Assembly: GCA_030123605.1 (NCBI GenBank) | Contig: CP126123.1 | Coordinates: 2,336,001 to 2,400,000, forward strand | Direction: 5' to 3' | Source: Nitrospira sp. | Lineage (GTDB): Bacteria > Nitrospirota > Nitrospiria > Nitrospirales > Nitrospiraceae | Length of the DNA stretch: 64,000 nt | Part shown: positions 8,488 to 19,047 of the stretch, piece after piece | How the letters are laid out: every line of letters begins with the position of its first letter | Position numbering within the stretch: position 1 is the first letter of the stretch | Position numbers and translations under genes: made by a program | Notes under the pieces: generated by a model | Seen by the model: only the letters and a program-made list of their open reading frames with translations | Database searches by the model: none | What the model was told of the DNA's origin: nothing

Positions 8488-9687
8488 CTAATCGGCCTGC
8501 TTGCGCAAGAAGGTCGGCACATCCCACTCGTCGTCGCCGACCACCGCCACCCTCTCTCCCGCTTCCCGCTGCTCGCCCATCCGTCGCAAAAAGGTCGGAC
8601 GATCGAGGTCCTTTGGCGGGCGGTCGGCCCCTACCGCCTGGACGCCGCTCAGCATCTGTTGAGCAGGTCGTCCGTTGGGAGTCCGCGACCCAGGACGCTC
8701 GGTGGAAACCGGTCGCACGGCCGGTGGCTCCTCTCGCTCGAATCCCGTGGCAATGACGGTCACGATGAGGTCGTCGCCGATTTCGGGATTGATGACTTGC
8801 CCGACGATGATATTCGCCTCGGCATCCGCCGCATGTTGCACGATCGACGCGGCTTCTTCTACCTCATGCAACGACATGTTCGGACCGCCGGTGATGTTCA
8901 ACAACACCCCGCGCGCGCCTTCGACGCTGCCCTCTTCGAGCAAGGGACTGCAAATCGCCTTCTGTGCCGCTTCCTGCGCCCTGTTCGAACCTCGCCCGAT
9001 CCCCATACCCATGACCGCACGACCCGTATGGGCCATGATGGTCCGCACGTCGGCGAAATCGACGTTGACCAGCCCGGTGGTCGTAATCACGTCGGCGATG
9101 CCTTGAATGGCCTGGCGCAAGACATCGTCCGCCACCTTGAACGCATCCAGCAAGGGAGTGGCCTTATCCACGATACCGAGCAACCGCTGATTCGGGATGA
9201 TCAGCAACGTATCGACGTGCCGTCCGAGATCCCGAATACCTTCTTCCGCATGACTCATCCGGCGATGGCCTTCGTATTGGAACGGCTTCGTCACGACCGC
9301 CACCGTCAGAATCCCCAACTCACGCGCGATACTGGCTACGATCGGGGCGGCTCCGGTGCCGGTCCCGCCGCCCATACCGGCCGTGACGAACACCATGTCG
9401 GCACCGACGAGGCTGTCGCGAATTTCATCCTTGCTCTCCAGTGCCGCATCGCGCCCGACTTCCGGTTTGGCGCCGGCCCCGAGCCCGCGGGTCCGTTCCG
9501 GACCGATCTGAATCTTATAGGAGGCCTGAGACCGTTCGAGCGCCTGCACATCCGTATTGGCCGCCACGAAATCCACCCGGCACAGCCCGCCGGTGATCAT
9601 AGTATTGATGGCATTGCACCCGGCCCCGCCGACACCGATCACCTTGATGCGGACGGGTGATTGGGGTTCCTCCTGGAATGAAAACAT
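8488..9687 (-). CDS. ftsZ: Cell division GTPase FtsZ, with two C-terminal peptide motifs
   Basis: Tubulin-like GTPase forming the Z-ring. The signature GGGTGTGA is at residues 106-113 and the T7-loop N-x-D-F-A-D at 208-213. The start has a strong ribosome site (GGGAGG, seven bases before ATG). Length is 399 aa. The unusual part is the tail after the core domain, about residue 320. A conserved C-terminal peptide ends the protein ([14 protein letters not shown], 386-399), and a second, very similar motif ([14 protein letters not shown], 360-373) lies upstream with a 12-residue spacer. Such peptides bind FtsA and other partners. ftsZ follows ftsA by 54 bp. Confidence 0.98.
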   Translation of the reverse strand: MFSFQEEPQSPVRIKVIGVGGAGCNAINTMITGGLCRVDFVAANTDVQALERSQASYKIQIGPERTRGLGAGAKPEVGRDAALESKDEIRDSLVGADMVFVTAGMGGGTGTGAAPIVASIARELGILTVAVVTKPFQYEGHRRMSHAEEGIRDLGRHVDTLLIIPNQRLLGIVDKATPLLDAFKVADDVLRQAIQGIADVITTTGLVNVDFADVRTIMAHTGRAVMGMGIGRGSNRAQEAAQKAICSPLLEEGSVEGARGVLLNITGGPNMSLHEVEEAASIVQHAADAEANIIVGQVINPEIGDDLIVTVIATGFEREEPPAVRPVSTERPGSRTPNGRPAQQMLSGVQAVGADRPPKDLDRPTFLRRMGEQREAGERVAVVGDDEWDVPTFLRKQAD

Positions 9688-9741
9688 CGTGGCACCTCCC
9701 TTGACGATGGCGCGGACGCGGCGTCATGCCGCCCGCGAACG

Positions 9742-10977
9742 TTAGAAAAACTCGAACATCCACGACCGCATGCGATCGAACACTTTTCCCAACCCCCGGC
9801 CGTGACGGATGCCGGCTGCCTCCAGATTATCTGCATGCTGGCGCGCATGCAGGAGCAGTCCGACACCGGTCGCATGCATCGGGTTGCTGACGATGTCACG
9901 CAACCCGCCGATCCCCGTCGGCATGCCTCGGCGAGCCGGAAGGTTCAGTCCCTTCTCCGCCGCATCCGGCATCCCCTCCAGCAACGAGGTGCCGCCAGTG
10001 ATGACGACGCCGGCGCCGAGCATCCCTTCGTACCCGGCCCGGACGATCTCCCGTTTCACCAGGTCGAACATCTCCTCGACCCGCGGTTCGAGAATTTCAG
10101 CGATATCCCGGCGCGTGAACTGCCGCGGCGGACGGTCGCCCACGGACGGCACCTCCACCGTCTGGTGGCCATGCACCAGGTCTGTGCGGGCGATACCCTG
10201 TTGCACCTTGATTTTTTCCGCGTCGGTTTGCGAGGTCAGCAGCCCGATCGCCAGATCTTTCGTCAGATTCTGTCCGCCGATCGGGAGCACGGCCGTATGG
10301 CGGATGCTGCCGTCGAGAAAGATCGCCAAGTCGGTCGTCCCGCCGCCCAGATCGACCATGGCGACGCCCAGTTCGCGCTCCTCCGCACTCAAGACCGCTT
10401 CGCTCGAGGCGAGCGGCTGCAGGATGATGTCCACCACGTCGAGCCCCGCCCGGTTGACGCTCTTGATGATGTTCTGCGCCGAGGTCACGGCCCCGGTGAT
10501 CACATGGACGTTCACTTCGAGCCGGTTGCCGGACATGCCCAACGGCTCCCGGACCCCTTCCTGGTCATCGACCATGAATTCGCGCGGCAACACGTGCAGA
10601 ATCCGCCGTTCGTGAGGAATCACTGCCAAAGTCCGTGCGCTTTCCACGGCCCGGCTGATGTCATCCCTGGTGACTTCCTGTTTCTTAAGGGCCACCACTC
10701 CCTTGAGATTTTCTCCGGAAATGTGGCTGCCGGCGATGCCCGTGTAGACGGAATTGATCTGTACGGCCGCCATCAACTCCGCCTCTTCCACCGCCTTCTT
10801 GATCGACTCCACCGTACTCTCGATATTGACCACCACACCTTTGCGGAGGCCGCGCGACGGGCAGGAGCCGACGCCGATGATATTCAGCGGTCCCTCCTCC
10901 GGCACTTCGGCGACGATCGCACAAATCTTGGTGGTCCCGATATCCAGCCCCACCAGGATATGGTCCCGCTTCGACAC
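9742..10977 (-). CDS. ftsA: Cell division protein FtsA
   Basis: Actin-like ATPase that tethers FtsZ to the membrane. The phosphate-1 loop region is VGLDIGTTKICAIVAE, and the phosphate-2 region is VDLGGGTTDLAIF. The C-terminus carries an amphipathic tail (GLGKVFDRMRSWMFEFF) that serves as membrane anchor. About 411 aa, normal. Two GTG codons can start it. I chose 10977 because GGGGG lies about nine bases upstream; the GTG at 10986 sits inside that ribosome site. The ftsQ stop overlaps this region, so translation is probably coupled. Confidence 0.95.
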   Translation of the reverse strand: MSKRDHILVGLDIGTTKICAIVAEVPEEGPLNIIGVGSCPSRGLRKGVVVNIESTVESIKKAVEEAELMAAVQINSVYTGIAGSHISGENLKGVVALKKQEVTRDDISRAVESARTLAVIPHERRILHVLPREFMVDDQEGVREPLGMSGNRLEVNVHVITGAVTSAQNIIKSVNRAGLDVVDIILQPLASSEAVLSAEERELGVAMVDLGGGTTDLAIFLDGSIRHTAVLPIGGQNLTKDLAIGLLTSQTDAEKIKVQQGIARTDLVHGHQTVEVPSVGDRPPRQFTRRDIAEILEPRVEEMFDLVKREIVRAGYEGMLGAGVVITGGTSLLEGMPDAAEKGLNLPARRGMPTGIGGLRDIVSNPMHATGVGLLLHARQHADNLEAAGIRHGRGLGKVFDRMRSWMFEFF

Positions 10978-10982
10978 TCGGC

Positions 10983-11855
10983 TCACCCCCTTTCCCGAAC
11001 GATGACGCGGTCGGCAAAGCGAAGATCGATTTCATTCGCCCTGGCGCCCTCGCCGTCAAAGGCCACATCACGCAAAGCGGACCGCATAGTGAGGAACCGA
11101 GACCACTGTCGATCCATCGATGCCTCGCTGAACTGAAACGTCACGCCCTGCACCAGCACCACCAGGTTGTTGAAGTTCCCCACATCGATGTCCGGTCGCC
11201 CTCCGGTCGTCTGTCCGACCATGCGGGCCAAGGCCGCGCCGACCTGGACTGCGCGACGGTCTTCCGGTTTGCCCTGCAGCAGCCGCTTCCCTTCGACGCC
11301 GGAGAGAATCGGCAAGGTCGGATCGTCCGCCGACCCAAGATGCGCCAGCAAGACCCCCTCCGCATCAGTCAGGAGATTCTCCGTCAAGGTCCGGACCACG
11401 ACCGCCGGCACCCGTTCCACCACAGCAATATGAATTTCATGCAACGGCTTCAACGTCACCGTCGCATCCTTGATCCAAGGATGAGTCCTGAGCCGTTCGG
11501 TCAGCCACGAGGGATTGACGGAATAGAGTGCCGTATCGGGCTTTAACGCCAACCGACTGAGCACTTCTTTCCTGGTCACCTGATGCAAGCCGGTCACGGA
11601 CACGGAGCGCACCAGAAACCATTCTCTCGTGAGTGGTCCCAACTCGCGGGCCAACACGAAGAGCCCGGAACAACCGCCGACCAAGACGGTCACCGTGGCG
11701 ATCACCCTGAGAGAGATCATCAGCCCACGCCCTAACCTCGCCCAATAGCCACCTCTCTCGGTTTCCTCACGGCCGTTGAAGGAAACCTCCAGTCGCGCGT
11801 TGGCCCGCGGATTCACTTTTTCTGCACGTGTGGTGCGGCGCCATCGCAGAGACAT
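10983..11855 (-). CDS. ftsQ: Cell division protein FtsQ
   Basis: Bitopic divisome protein of 290 aa linking FtsL/FtsB to the other division proteins. There is a basic cytoplasmic N-terminus and one transmembrane helix at about residues 45-65 (ISLRVIATVTVLVGGCSGLF). The POTRA domain follows (WFLVRSVSVTGLHQVTRKEV), then the FtsQ beta domain (HPWIKDATVTLKPLHEIHIA). I chose the ATG at 11855 because GAGG lies just upstream and ddl ends six bases earlier. The open frame continues into ddl but has no family similarity there. Confidence 0.92.
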   Translation of the reverse strand: MSLRWRRTTRAEKVNPRANARLEVSFNGREETERGGYWARLGRGLMISLRVIATVTVLVGGCSGLFVLARELGPLTREWFLVRSVSVTGLHQVTRKEVLSRLALKPDTALYSVNPSWLTERLRTHPWIKDATVTLKPLHEIHIAVVERVPAVVVRTLTENLLTDAEGVLLAHLGSADDPTLPILSGVEGKRLLQGKPEDRRAVQVGAALARMVGQTTGGRPDIDVGNFNNLVVLVQGVTFQFSEASMDRQWSRFLTMRSALRDVAFDGEGARANEIDLRFADRVIVRERG

Positions 11856-11860
11856 CGTTT

Positions 11861-12850
11861 CTACCTCACGACTCGAAACGAGCCGACTCCGGCCCGCTGG
11901 AGCGCGGACTGAAGAATCCGTTCGGTCAAGGCGTCGTACGAAAGGCCGGCCTGGCCAGCCGCCATCGGCAGCAGACTCGTCTCCGTCATCCCCGGCAGGG
12001 TATTGATTTCCAGCACATAAGGCTTTCCCTTCGGCGTGATGCGAAAATCCACCCGCGCGGCCCCGTTGCACCCCAACACTCGATACGTCTTGATCGCCAG
12101 TTCTCGGATCTGCCGACTCACGGCGGCGGACAGGGGCGCCGGGCAGAGATACTGCGTTCGACCCTTTTCATATTTGGCGGAGAAGTCGTAGAACCCGTTC
12201 GGGGCGACGATCTCGACGGCCGGCAGGCCGGTCACGGTTCCGTCCGGTCCACCCAACAGCGACAGCGTGACTTCATGCCCGGGAACAAAGGCCTCGACCA
12301 TCGCCTCTTCGTCGTATCGATGGGCCAGCCGCAAGGCTTCTTTCCATTGGGAAGGCTTGCGGAGGATGGTCACACCGATGGTGGAGCCTTGGCTCGCCGG
12401 CTTGACGACCACGGGCAACTTCACCTTGCACGAGGCGAGCAGACGCCCCAGGCTCGGAGCCGTTCCTCGCAACACCGTCGCTCCCCGCGGAACCGGAATC
12501 CCCTGAGCGGCCAATTGTGTCTTGGTCACCACCTTGTGCATACCGACGGCACTGGCCCGCACACCCGACCCCGTATAGGGAATGCCCAGGGTTTCCAAGA
12601 ATCCTTGTATCGCGCCGTCCTCGCCTCCCGGTCCGTGCAGGGCCAGAAACGCTACCTCCACGGATTGCTCCCGCAAGGTCTGTTGGAGATCCGGTCCGAC
12701 GTCGATGGCCACCGCGTCATAGCCGCTCCGCACCAGGGAGCGATACACGGCTTCGCCGGTCTTGAGAGACACGTCTCGTTCCGAGGATCGGCCTCCCATC
12801 AACACCCCGATCTTTGAACGAGTCAGCGGCTTCCGTTCGGTCACATCCAT
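11861..12850 (-). CDS. ddl: D-alanine-D-alanine ligase
   Basis: ATP-grasp ligase forming the D-Ala-D-Ala dipeptide used by MurF. It has 329 aa. N-terminal family segments IGVLMGGRSSERDVSLKTG and FLALHGPGGEDGAIQGFLE are present; the ATP-binding and metal residues lie in VVKPASQGSTIGVTI and YVLEINTLPGMTETSLLP. The start is supported by GAGGAAGGGA directly before the ATG. It lies between murB and ftsQ, the standard dcw order. Confidence 0.96.
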   Translation of the reverse strand: MDVTERKPLTRSKIGVLMGGRSSERDVSLKTGEAVYRSLVRSGYDAVAIDVGPDLQQTLREQSVEVAFLALHGPGGEDGAIQGFLETLGIPYTGSGVRASAVGMHKVVTKTQLAAQGIPVPRGATVLRGTAPSLGRLLASCKVKLPVVVKPASQGSTIGVTILRKPSQWKEALRLAHRYDEEAMVEAFVPGHEVTLSLLGGPDGTVTGLPAVEIVAPNGFYDFSAKYEKGRTQYLCPAPLSAAVSRQIRELAIKTYRVLGCNGAARVDFRITPKGKPYVLEINTLPGMTETSLLPMAAGQAGLSYDALTERILQSALQRAGVGSFRVVR

Positions 12851-12868
12851 TCCCTTCCTCGATCCTCC

Positions 12869-13813
12869 TCAGGCCTGCCCGACGACCTTCAGTTCCAATT
12901 CCAGCGCCACACCCGATGCCTTCTTCACCGCCGCACGGACTTTCCTGATCAAGGCCACAACATCTTTCGCCCGCGCATGCCCCACGTTCACCATGAAGTT
13001 TGCGTGTTTCTCCGACACCTGAACATCGCCGATACGGACGCCCTTGAGCCCGGCCGATTCGACCAGGCGGCCGGCCGAATCCTGCGGTGGATTTTTGAAC
13101 ACGCAGCCGGCGCTCGGCAGGGTCAAGGGCTGGGTGTCCTTGCGATACTGGAGATAGTCCTTCACTGTTTTTTCGATCCGGTCATGGTCGCCTGGCTTCA
13201 GCTGCAGCCAGACTCCCGCCACGATGCCGCGCGGCAAGTGCGCGCGCCTGTAACTGAAGGGAATATCGGCGGCAGGGATGTCCCGCACTTGTCCGCGTGG
13301 ATCGACCATGCGAACCGCCTTGACCGCATCCTGCATTTCTCCTAATCGCGTTCCCGCATTCATCACGACACAGCCTGCGACGGTGCCCGGAATCCCGGCG
13401 CTCCACTCCAACCCTGTCAGGGATCGACGGACGGCATACCCGATCAGGGTCGGCATGCCCACGCCCCCCTCGGCATAGAGCACATGGTCCGGCTCCTGAC
13501 GGATCCCTTTGAACTTGACCAAGCTGACCACGATGCCACGGATGCCGCCGTCGCGCACGAGCAGATTCGTTCCGCCGACCGCGAAGAGCGGGATCTTGTC
13601 CGCACGGGCCTGCGCCACCAGTCGGCACAGATCCTCCAGATCGGTGGGTTCGACCAGAACTTCCGCCGGCCCACCGATACGGAATGACGTATAGGGTTGC
13701 AACGACGCATCGAACTTCACCGTCCCCCTGATGCCCTCAAGAATGCGATTCCAGTCTGTCCTGCTCCTCGTTGGTCGATCCTGACGCTCCGCCCTGCTCC
13801 CCCGTCCGCGCAT
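12869..13813 (-). CDS. murB: UDP-N-acetylenolpyruvoylglucosamine reductase
   Basis: FAD- and NADPH-dependent reductase making UDP-MurNAc. FAD-binding segments TSFRIGGPAEVLVEPTD and GGTNLLVRDGGIRGIVV are clear, and the catalytic serine is in PSAGCVFKNP. With 314 residues and this domain order it looks like a type II MurB. I set the start at the ATG at 13813, a few bases beyond the murC stop. A longer frame up to 13879 would overlap murC by about 60 bp, and neither start has a strong ribosome site. Confidence 0.93.
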   Translation of the reverse strand: MRGRGSRAERQDRPTRSRTDWNRILEGIRGTVKFDASLQPYTSFRIGGPAEVLVEPTDLEDLCRLVAQARADKIPLFAVGGTNLLVRDGGIRGIVVSLVKFKGIRQEPDHVLYAEGGVGMPTLIGYAVRRSLTGLEWSAGIPGTVAGCVVMNAGTRLGEMQDAVKAVRMVDPRGQVRDIPAADIPFSYRRAHLPRGIVAGVWLQLKPGDHDRIEKTVKDYLQYRKDTQPLTLPSAGCVFKNPPQDSAGRLVESAGLKGVRIGDVQVSEKHANFMVNVGHARAKDVVALIRKVRAAVKKASGVALELELKVVGQA

Positions 13814-13817
13814 CACA

Positions 13818-15206
13818 TCACGCTGAAGCCGGCAACCGCTCGAGGATCGCCAGACCGGTTTTCCAGATGTCCCCCGCACCGAGAGTGATGACGAGGTCGC
13901 CGGCCTTCAGGGTCGGGAGGACCTGGTCTGCCAAGTGCTCTTTGCGCTCGACGAAGGTGGCCGACGGATGCCCGCCCGCGCGCACGGCCTCCACCAATTT
14001 TTCACCGGACACACCGGGGATCGGCTGCTCGCCTGCCGCATAGATCTCCGTCATGAATAACGCATCGGCTTGATCGAACGCATGGGCGAATTCCTGCATC
14101 AGGTCTCGTGAACGGCTGTAACGATGCGGCTGAAACAGGACGACGACGCGCCGATCCCATCCTTGCTTTGCCGCCGCGATCGTGGCCCGCACCTCGGTCG
14201 GATGGTGCCCATAGTCGTCCACCACCATGATGCCCGCCTTCTCTCCGCGCAGATGGAACCGCCGCTCCACGCCGGTGAAGGCCGCGAGCCCCTTCCTGAC
14301 CAAATCGACGGGGATGTCCAACTCCAACCCGATCGCGATCGCAATCAGCGCATTGGACACATTGTGGATGCCAGGGATGGACAGCCGAAAGGGGCCGAGA
14401 TTGCGTCCGCGAAAGAAGGCACGGAACTCCGAGCCCCACTGGCGCAGACTGACGTCGGTCGCGCGGAAGTCCGGCACATGACCAGACCGGTCCTGGAGAC
14501 CGTAAGTTTGGTAGCGTTTGACGACACGGGGAAGCAGGTTCCGCAACCGTTCATCGTCGGCACAGAGGACGGCCAGGCCGTAGAACGGCACCTTGTTGAT
14601 GAATTCCAAAAAGCTGTCGTTGAGGCGCTCCATCGTTCCATAGTGGTCGAGATGTTCCCGATCGATGTTGGTCACGGCCACGATCGTCGGCGCCAAGCGG
14701 AGGAACGAGCCGTCACTCTCATCGGCTTCCGCAATCAGGAGATCGCCTCGCCCCAACCGCGCATGGCTCCCGAGCGCATTCACCTTGCCGCCGATCACCA
14801 TGGTGGGGTCCAGTCCACCCTGGGCAAGGACGTTGGCGACCATCGACGTCGTCGTCGTTTTACCGTGGGCACCGGCGATCGCGACGCCGAACTTCAACCG
14901 CATCAACTCCGCCAACATTTCGGCACGCGGAATGACGGGGATCTGCCGGGCCTTCGCCGCCACCACTTCGGGATTGGCGGCGGCCACCGCCGAAGAGATC
15001 ACCACCACCTGCGCCTCGCCGATATTGGACTCTTGGTGGCCGATGGCAATGCGCCCTCCCAACTCCTCCAGCCGGCGTGTCGTCTCCGACTGACTCAGGT
15101 CAGAACCGCTGACCTTGTATCCCAACGTCAGCAAGACTTCGGCGATCCCGCTCATCCCGGAGCCGCCGATCCCAACCAGATGAATATGTTGCGTCTTTCT
15201 GAACAT
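13818..15206 (-). CDS. murC: UDP-N-acetylmuramate-L-alanine ligase
   Basis: First Mur ligase, adding L-Ala to UDP-MurNAc. The Rossmann motif [17 protein letters not shown] is at the N-terminus. The ATP site is [11 protein letters not shown], then [11 protein letters not shown] and [11 protein letters not shown], and the C-terminal domain includes [11 protein letters not shown] place the start at 15206 ([15 protein letters not shown]); the upstream open frame has no family similarity and overlaps murG. The product has 462 residues, normal length. It is followed almost without gap by murB. Confidence 0.96.
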   Translation of the reverse strand: MFRKTQHIHLVGIGGSGMSGIAEVLLTLGYKVSGSDLSQSETTRRLEELGGRIAIGHQESNIGEAQVVVISSAVAAANPEVVAAKARQIPVIPRAEMLAELMRLKFGVAIAGAHGKTTTTSMVANVLAQGGLDPTMVIGGKVNALGSHARLGRGDLLIAEADESDGSFLRLAPTIVAVTNIDREHLDHYGTMERLNDSFLEFINKVPFYGLAVLCADDERLRNLLPRVVKRYQTYGLQDRSGHVPDFRATDVSLRQWGSEFRAFFRGRNLGPFRLSIPGIHNVSNALIAIAIGLELDIPVDLVRKGLAAFTGVERRFHLRGEKAGIMVVDDYGHHPTEVRATIAAAKQGWDRRVVVLFQPHRYSRSRDLMQEFAHAFDQADALFMTEIYAAGEQPIPGVSGEKLVEAVRAGGHPSATFVERKEHLADQVLPTLKAGDLVITLGAGDIWKTGLAILERLPASA

Positions 15207-15288
15207 CGCCGCCCGCCCTAGTCCCTGTCCCCGAACCGGTTTCTGTATGCCGTGCCTGTCATGCCGCTGTCCCTCCCGTTCTCGTTGC

Positions 15289-16410
15289 TCATAGGGCGCG
15301 AGCGCTCCCGCTGGTCTCATGGCGCCTCCTCATGATCTCGTCACACTCACGAACGATGGCCTCCGCCGCATCACCGCGTCGCATGCTCCAACTCCGACGA
15401 CTCATAGTCTCAAGCCGCTGAGGGTCGTCCAGAATGCCGATGATGGTTCGGGCCAATGCTTCACCGCTCAATTCGGCTTGAGGCAACAACACCGCTCCTC
15501 CGGCCTGGACCATCACCTCGGCGTTCCGCAGTTGATGGTTGTAGATGGCCGTGGGGAGCGGGATCAGAATCGCCGGTTTTCCGCAGACCGTCAACTCGGC
15601 AATGGTCATCGCCCCGGCCCGCGAGACCACAAGGTCGGCGGTCCGCAGCACCGTCGGCATGTCGTACAAGAAGGGCACAACCTGCGCGGACACCGAGGCC
15701 TGCTCATAGGCAGCGACGACACGGGCGTGGTCGGCTTCGCCCGTTTGATGCGTGATGGTCAGCTGGTGTTGCATCTCGCTGAGCGACGGCAATGCTTCGA
15801 TCACGGCCGAATTGATGGCCTTCGCTCCTTGGCTGCCGCCGAAAATCAACAGATGCCGTGTCGGACGTGCCCCGATTTCTCCGGCATCCCGTTCCGACAC
15901 CTCCAGAAAGGCCCGTCGAACCGGTGTCCCGACAACCCGCGTCTTGCGTCGATCGAAAAATTGCACGGTCGACTCGAACGCCAGAAAGACTCGCTGCACG
16001 AGCGGCGCGACCGCCTTGTTGGCCAGGCCTGGATAGGCGTTCGGTTCGAGAATCACGCCGGGAATCCGCCGTAGAAACGCCGCCACGAGCATCGCCGGGC
16101 TGGTGTAACCGCCCACCCCGAACACGAGATCGGCCCGCTGTCCCTTGAGAATCTTGAGCGATTGCCACAGGCTCGCCGGCAAGGTGACCAGCGCCTTCAC
16201 GATCTCGACGGGACTTTTGCCCATCAGAGGCTTCGCACCGATGTACTGCAAGGGGAACCCTTCATGCTCCAGCACCTTGCGCTCGATGCCGCGCGTCGTG
16301 CCGACGAACAGGATCTGCGCGGCCGGATCCCGTCGCAGAAACTCCCGCGCCACGGCAATGGCCGGATAGAGATGACCGCCCGTTCCTCCCGCCGCAATCA
16401 CGATGTTCAC
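15289..16410 (-). CDS. murG: MurG: lipid II-forming N-acetylglucosaminyltransferase
   Basis: GT28 glycosyltransferase adding GlcNAc to lipid I at the inner face of the membrane. Key segments are [17 protein letters not shown] at the N-terminus, [14 protein letters not shown], and the UDP-GlcNAc-binding region [11 protein letters not shown] and [14 protein letters not shown] chose the GTG at 16410: it overlaps the ftsW stop as GTGA and gives 373 aa, the usual length. The same frame stays open far upstream through ftsW in GC-rich sequence, but that part is a shadow frame and not a domain. Confidence 0.96.
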   Translation of the reverse strand: MNIVIAAGGTGGHLYPAIAVAREFLRRDPAAQILFVGTTRGIERKVLEHEGFPLQYIGAKPLMGKSPVEIVKALVTLPASLWQSLKILKGQRADLVFGVGGYTSPAMLVAAFLRRIPGVILEPNAYPGLANKAVAPLVQRVFLAFESTVQFFDRRKTRVVGTPVRRAFLEVSERDAGEIGARPTRHLLIFGGSQGAKAINSAVIEALPSLSEMQHQLTITHQTGEADHARVVAAYEQASVSAQVVPFLYDMPTVLRTADLVVSRAGAMTIAELTVCGKPAILIPLPTAIYNHQLRNAEVMVQAGGAVLLPQAELSGEALARTIIGILDDPQRLETMSRRSWSMRRGDAAEAIVRECDEIMRRRHETSGSARAL

Positions 16411-17615
16411 TCGGTGATCACCCCGCGCTTCTGCGCCTTTCGTTGCCCACCGCTTTCCCTCCCGCCCTGCCGGTCTCGCGAGATGCTCAACAGGATCCCG
16501 ACGCCGAACAAATTGGCCACTAACGACGACCCGCCGTAACTGACGAAGGGCAGGGTCAAGCCTTTGGTAGGCAGGAGTCCGGTGACCACTCCGGCGTTGA
16601 CCAGCGCCTGCATACCGATCAGCATCGTGATACCCATCGCTAGATGACGGCCGAACTGGTTGCGTGCCCGGCCCGCGACCTGAAATCCCTTGAACACGAA
16701 CAGACCGAACAGCAACACGATCGTCACGCTGCCGATCAACCCCAACTCCTCGCCGATCAAGGCCAACACGAAGTCCGTGTGCGCTTCGGGAAGAAAAAAC
16801 AGCTTCTGTTTTCCTTCGCCCAGCCCCACACCGAACGCCCCCCCGCTGCCGAAGGCCAAGAAAGACTGCGTGATCTGAAACCCTGCACCGGATGGATCTT
16901 TCGACGGATCCAGAAACATCAGCAACCGCTTCAATCGGTAGGGCGACCCCACAATCAACAGCACCACTGCCGACAAGGCGCAGAGCGACAGTAACGCGAG
17001 ATGCTTGATGCGCGCACCCGCCAGAAACAGCAGTGTCACTGCGACGAGCCCCATCACCACGACCGTTCCCAGGTCCGGCTCCAAGAGCACCAACCCGCTG
17101 AGCGACGCGAGGATGATCAGCGGCGGCAACAGACCACGGGCGAATTGAGTAAGGTGGTCCTGCTTCTTGCTCACATAGGACGCCACATACATCACGGCCA
17201 CGAATTTGGTCAGCTCGGCCGGTTGAATGTTGATCGGACCGACGTGCAGCCACCGTCGCGCACCCTTGGCCGCACTGCCGAGCGACGGCACGAGTACCAA
17301 CACCAGCAACACGGTCGTCAGGAGCAGCAATGGAATCGCCAGCTTTCTCCAGATGACATAGTCGATCCGAGACACGACGTGCATCACGAGCAAACCGGCA
17401 CCGAGCCAAGCCAGCTGGCGCTTGAGGAAATACCAGGGATCGTGAAACCGGTTCCCCGCCACGACCGCGCTGGCGCTGAACACCATCACCAACCCCACCA
17501 AAGCGAGAATGAGCGTAACCGCCAACAACGCAGGATCCACCGGCACGCGTTTGGGCGGTCGTTGATTCGAGATCGGCCAGGGCAACGTCAGTGTCCCGAG
17601 CGCTTTCTGTCCCAT
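16407..17615 (-). CDS. ftsW: Lipid II polymerase FtsW
   Basis: SEDS-family peptidoglycan glycosyltransferase of the divisome, 402 aa with about ten transmembrane helices. The conserved loop segments FSASAVVAG, WLHVGPINIQPAELTKF, LLLEPDLGTVVV and EELGLIGS are present, and the C-terminal family motif is TKGLTLPFVSYGGSSL. It works with the FtsI transpeptidase encoded in the same cluster. Its stop overlaps the murG start, which indicates translational coupling. Confidence 0.96.
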   Translation of the reverse strand: MGQKALGTLTLPWPISNQRPPKRVPVDPALLAVTLILALVGLVMVFSASAVVAGNRFHDPWYFLKRQLAWLGAGLLVMHVVSRIDYVIWRKLAIPLLLLTTVLLVLVLVPSLGSAAKGARRWLHVGPINIQPAELTKFVAVMYVASYVSKKQDHLTQFARGLLPPLIILASLSGLVLLEPDLGTVVVMGLVAVTLLFLAGARIKHLALLSLCALSAVVLLIVGSPYRLKRLLMFLDPSKDPSGAGFQITQSFLAFGSGGAFGVGLGEGKQKLFFLPEAHTDFVLALIGEELGLIGSVTIVLLFGLFVFKGFQVAGRARNQFGRHLAMGITMLIGMQALVNAGVVTGLLPTKGLTLPFVSYGGSSLVANLFGVGILLSISRDRQGGRESGGQRKAQKRGVITE

Positions 17616-17651
17616 CGTTCAGCTGTCATTCCTCCTACACCACCTCCGGCC

Positions 17652-19040
17652 TCAAGCCGGCAGAGCCTGCACCAAGGCCTTGAACTGCCGTCCCCGGTCC
17701 TGATAGTCCGCAAACATGTCGAAACTGGCGCAGGCCGGCGAGAGCAAGACCACCTCACCGGGCTGCGCCTCTCCCGCAGCGAGTTCCACGGCGTCGCGGA
17801 GAGTCACTGCGTGACGACACCGATCGAAATCTCCCATGGCAGCCTGGATGCGACCGGCCGCCTCACCGATCAACATGAGCCCCTTCACCTTCTCTCGTAT
17901 CAGCTTTTCCAACCGCGAGAAGTCTCCCCCCTTGTCGCGGCCCCCGGCGATCAACCAGATCGGCTGTTCGATCCCTTCTAAGGCTTTCAGCACGGCGTCC
18001 ACATTCGTCCCCTTGGAATCGTTGACGAACCGGACGCCGCGGCGCTCGCGGACGACTTCAAGGGCATGTTCCAAGCCTGGGAAGGATCGAAGCACCGAGC
18101 GAATCACGTCGATCGAACAGCCGCAGAGCAACCCGGACGTCACTGCCGCCATCACATTCTCCACGTTGTGGAGCCCGATCAATCGCATGTCGCTCCGCCG
18201 ACAGATTTCTTCGCGTTGCCCCCTGACCGTCGTGATGATCCGGTCACCGTCCAACACCGTCGTTCCCGCCACCTCCGGCCGTATGGCGCCGCTGCGGCTG
18301 AAGCCCAGAACCGCGCCTTTGGTCTTCTCGCGCAGGGCGGCGACCCTGGCATCATCAAGGTTGAACAGGGAATAGTCACCGGCCGTTTGGTTTTCGAAGA
18401 TTCTGGCCTTCGCCGCCGCATAGTCATCCACCGAAGCGTAACGATCCATATGATCCAACGTCACGTTCAGCACCGCTGCGATCCGGGGATGAAACTGCTC
18501 GATCGTTTCCAGCTGGAAACTCGACACCTCCAACACTACATAGTCATAGGGCGCGGCACTGCCGGTTGGGGTCTGGACAGAGGCGAGCGCGGCTTCACTG
18601 GCGGCCGTTCCCAAATTCCCTCCGACGAAGGCACGTTTTCCGCTCTCCTGCAAAAATTTGCCGATCAGCGTCACGGTGGTGCTCTTCCCGTTCGTCCCGG
18701 TCACGGCCACGACCGGTGCCGTCAGGAATCGAGCGGCCAGTTCCAATTCCCCGATCACGCGAACTCCGCGCGCGCGTACAGGATTGAAGGCCTCGAGCTG
18801 CGTCGGCACTCCGGGGCTGACGACCACGAGATCGGCCCGATCGAGCGCCGATTCATACCCGGCGCCCACGTTCACCGCAATGTCCGCTCGGTCCAGTTGC
18901 GACAGGACGGCTCCCAACTCCTGCGGCTCCTTTCGATCGGCCACGGTGACCCGAGCACCGAGATGATGCAGCAACCGCGCGGCCGCCACGCCGCTGCGCG
19001 CCAACCCGACGACCGTGACTTGTTGATCCTTGACGTTCAT
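17652..19040 (-). CDS. murD: UDP-N-acetylmuramoyl-L-alanine-D-glutamate ligase
   Basis: Second Mur ligase, adding D-Glu. The N-terminal segment [17 protein letters not shown] binds the UDP part; the P-loop is [13 protein letters not shown]; later motifs are [25 protein letters not shown] and [15 protein letters not shown], and the C-terminus contains [19 protein letters not shown]. Length is 462 aa. It starts seven bases after the mraY stop and belongs to the same transcript. Confidence 0.97.
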   Translation of the reverse strand: MNVKDQQVTVVGLARSGVAAARLLHHLGARVTVADRKEPQELGAVLSQLDRADIAVNVGAGYESALDRADLVVVSPGVPTQLEAFNPVRARGVRVIGELELAARFLTAPVVAVTGTNGKSTTVTLIGKFLQESGKRAFVGGNLGTAASEAALASVQTPTGSAAPYDYVVLEVSSFQLETIEQFHPRIAAVLNVTLDHMDRYASVDDYAAAKARIFENQTAGDYSLFNLDDARVAALREKTKGAVLGFSRSGAIRPEVAGTTVLDGDRIITTVRGQREEICRRSDMRLIGLHNVENVMAAVTSGLLCGCSIDVIRSVLRSFPGLEHALEVVRERRGVRFVNDSKGTNVDAVLKALEGIEQPIWLIAGGRDKGGDFSRLEKLIREKVKGLMLIGEAAGRIQAAMGDFDRCRHAVTLRDAVELAAGEAQPGEVVLLSPACASFDMFADYQDRGRQFKALVQALPA

Positions 19041-19047
19041 GGCATGA

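Noticed and set aside
16411-17409. An N-terminal extension of MurG of over 300 residues
   Set aside because: The frame is open through ftsW, but the extra sequence is low-complexity shadow coding. The GTG at 16410 with the GTGA overlap gives the normal MurG length.
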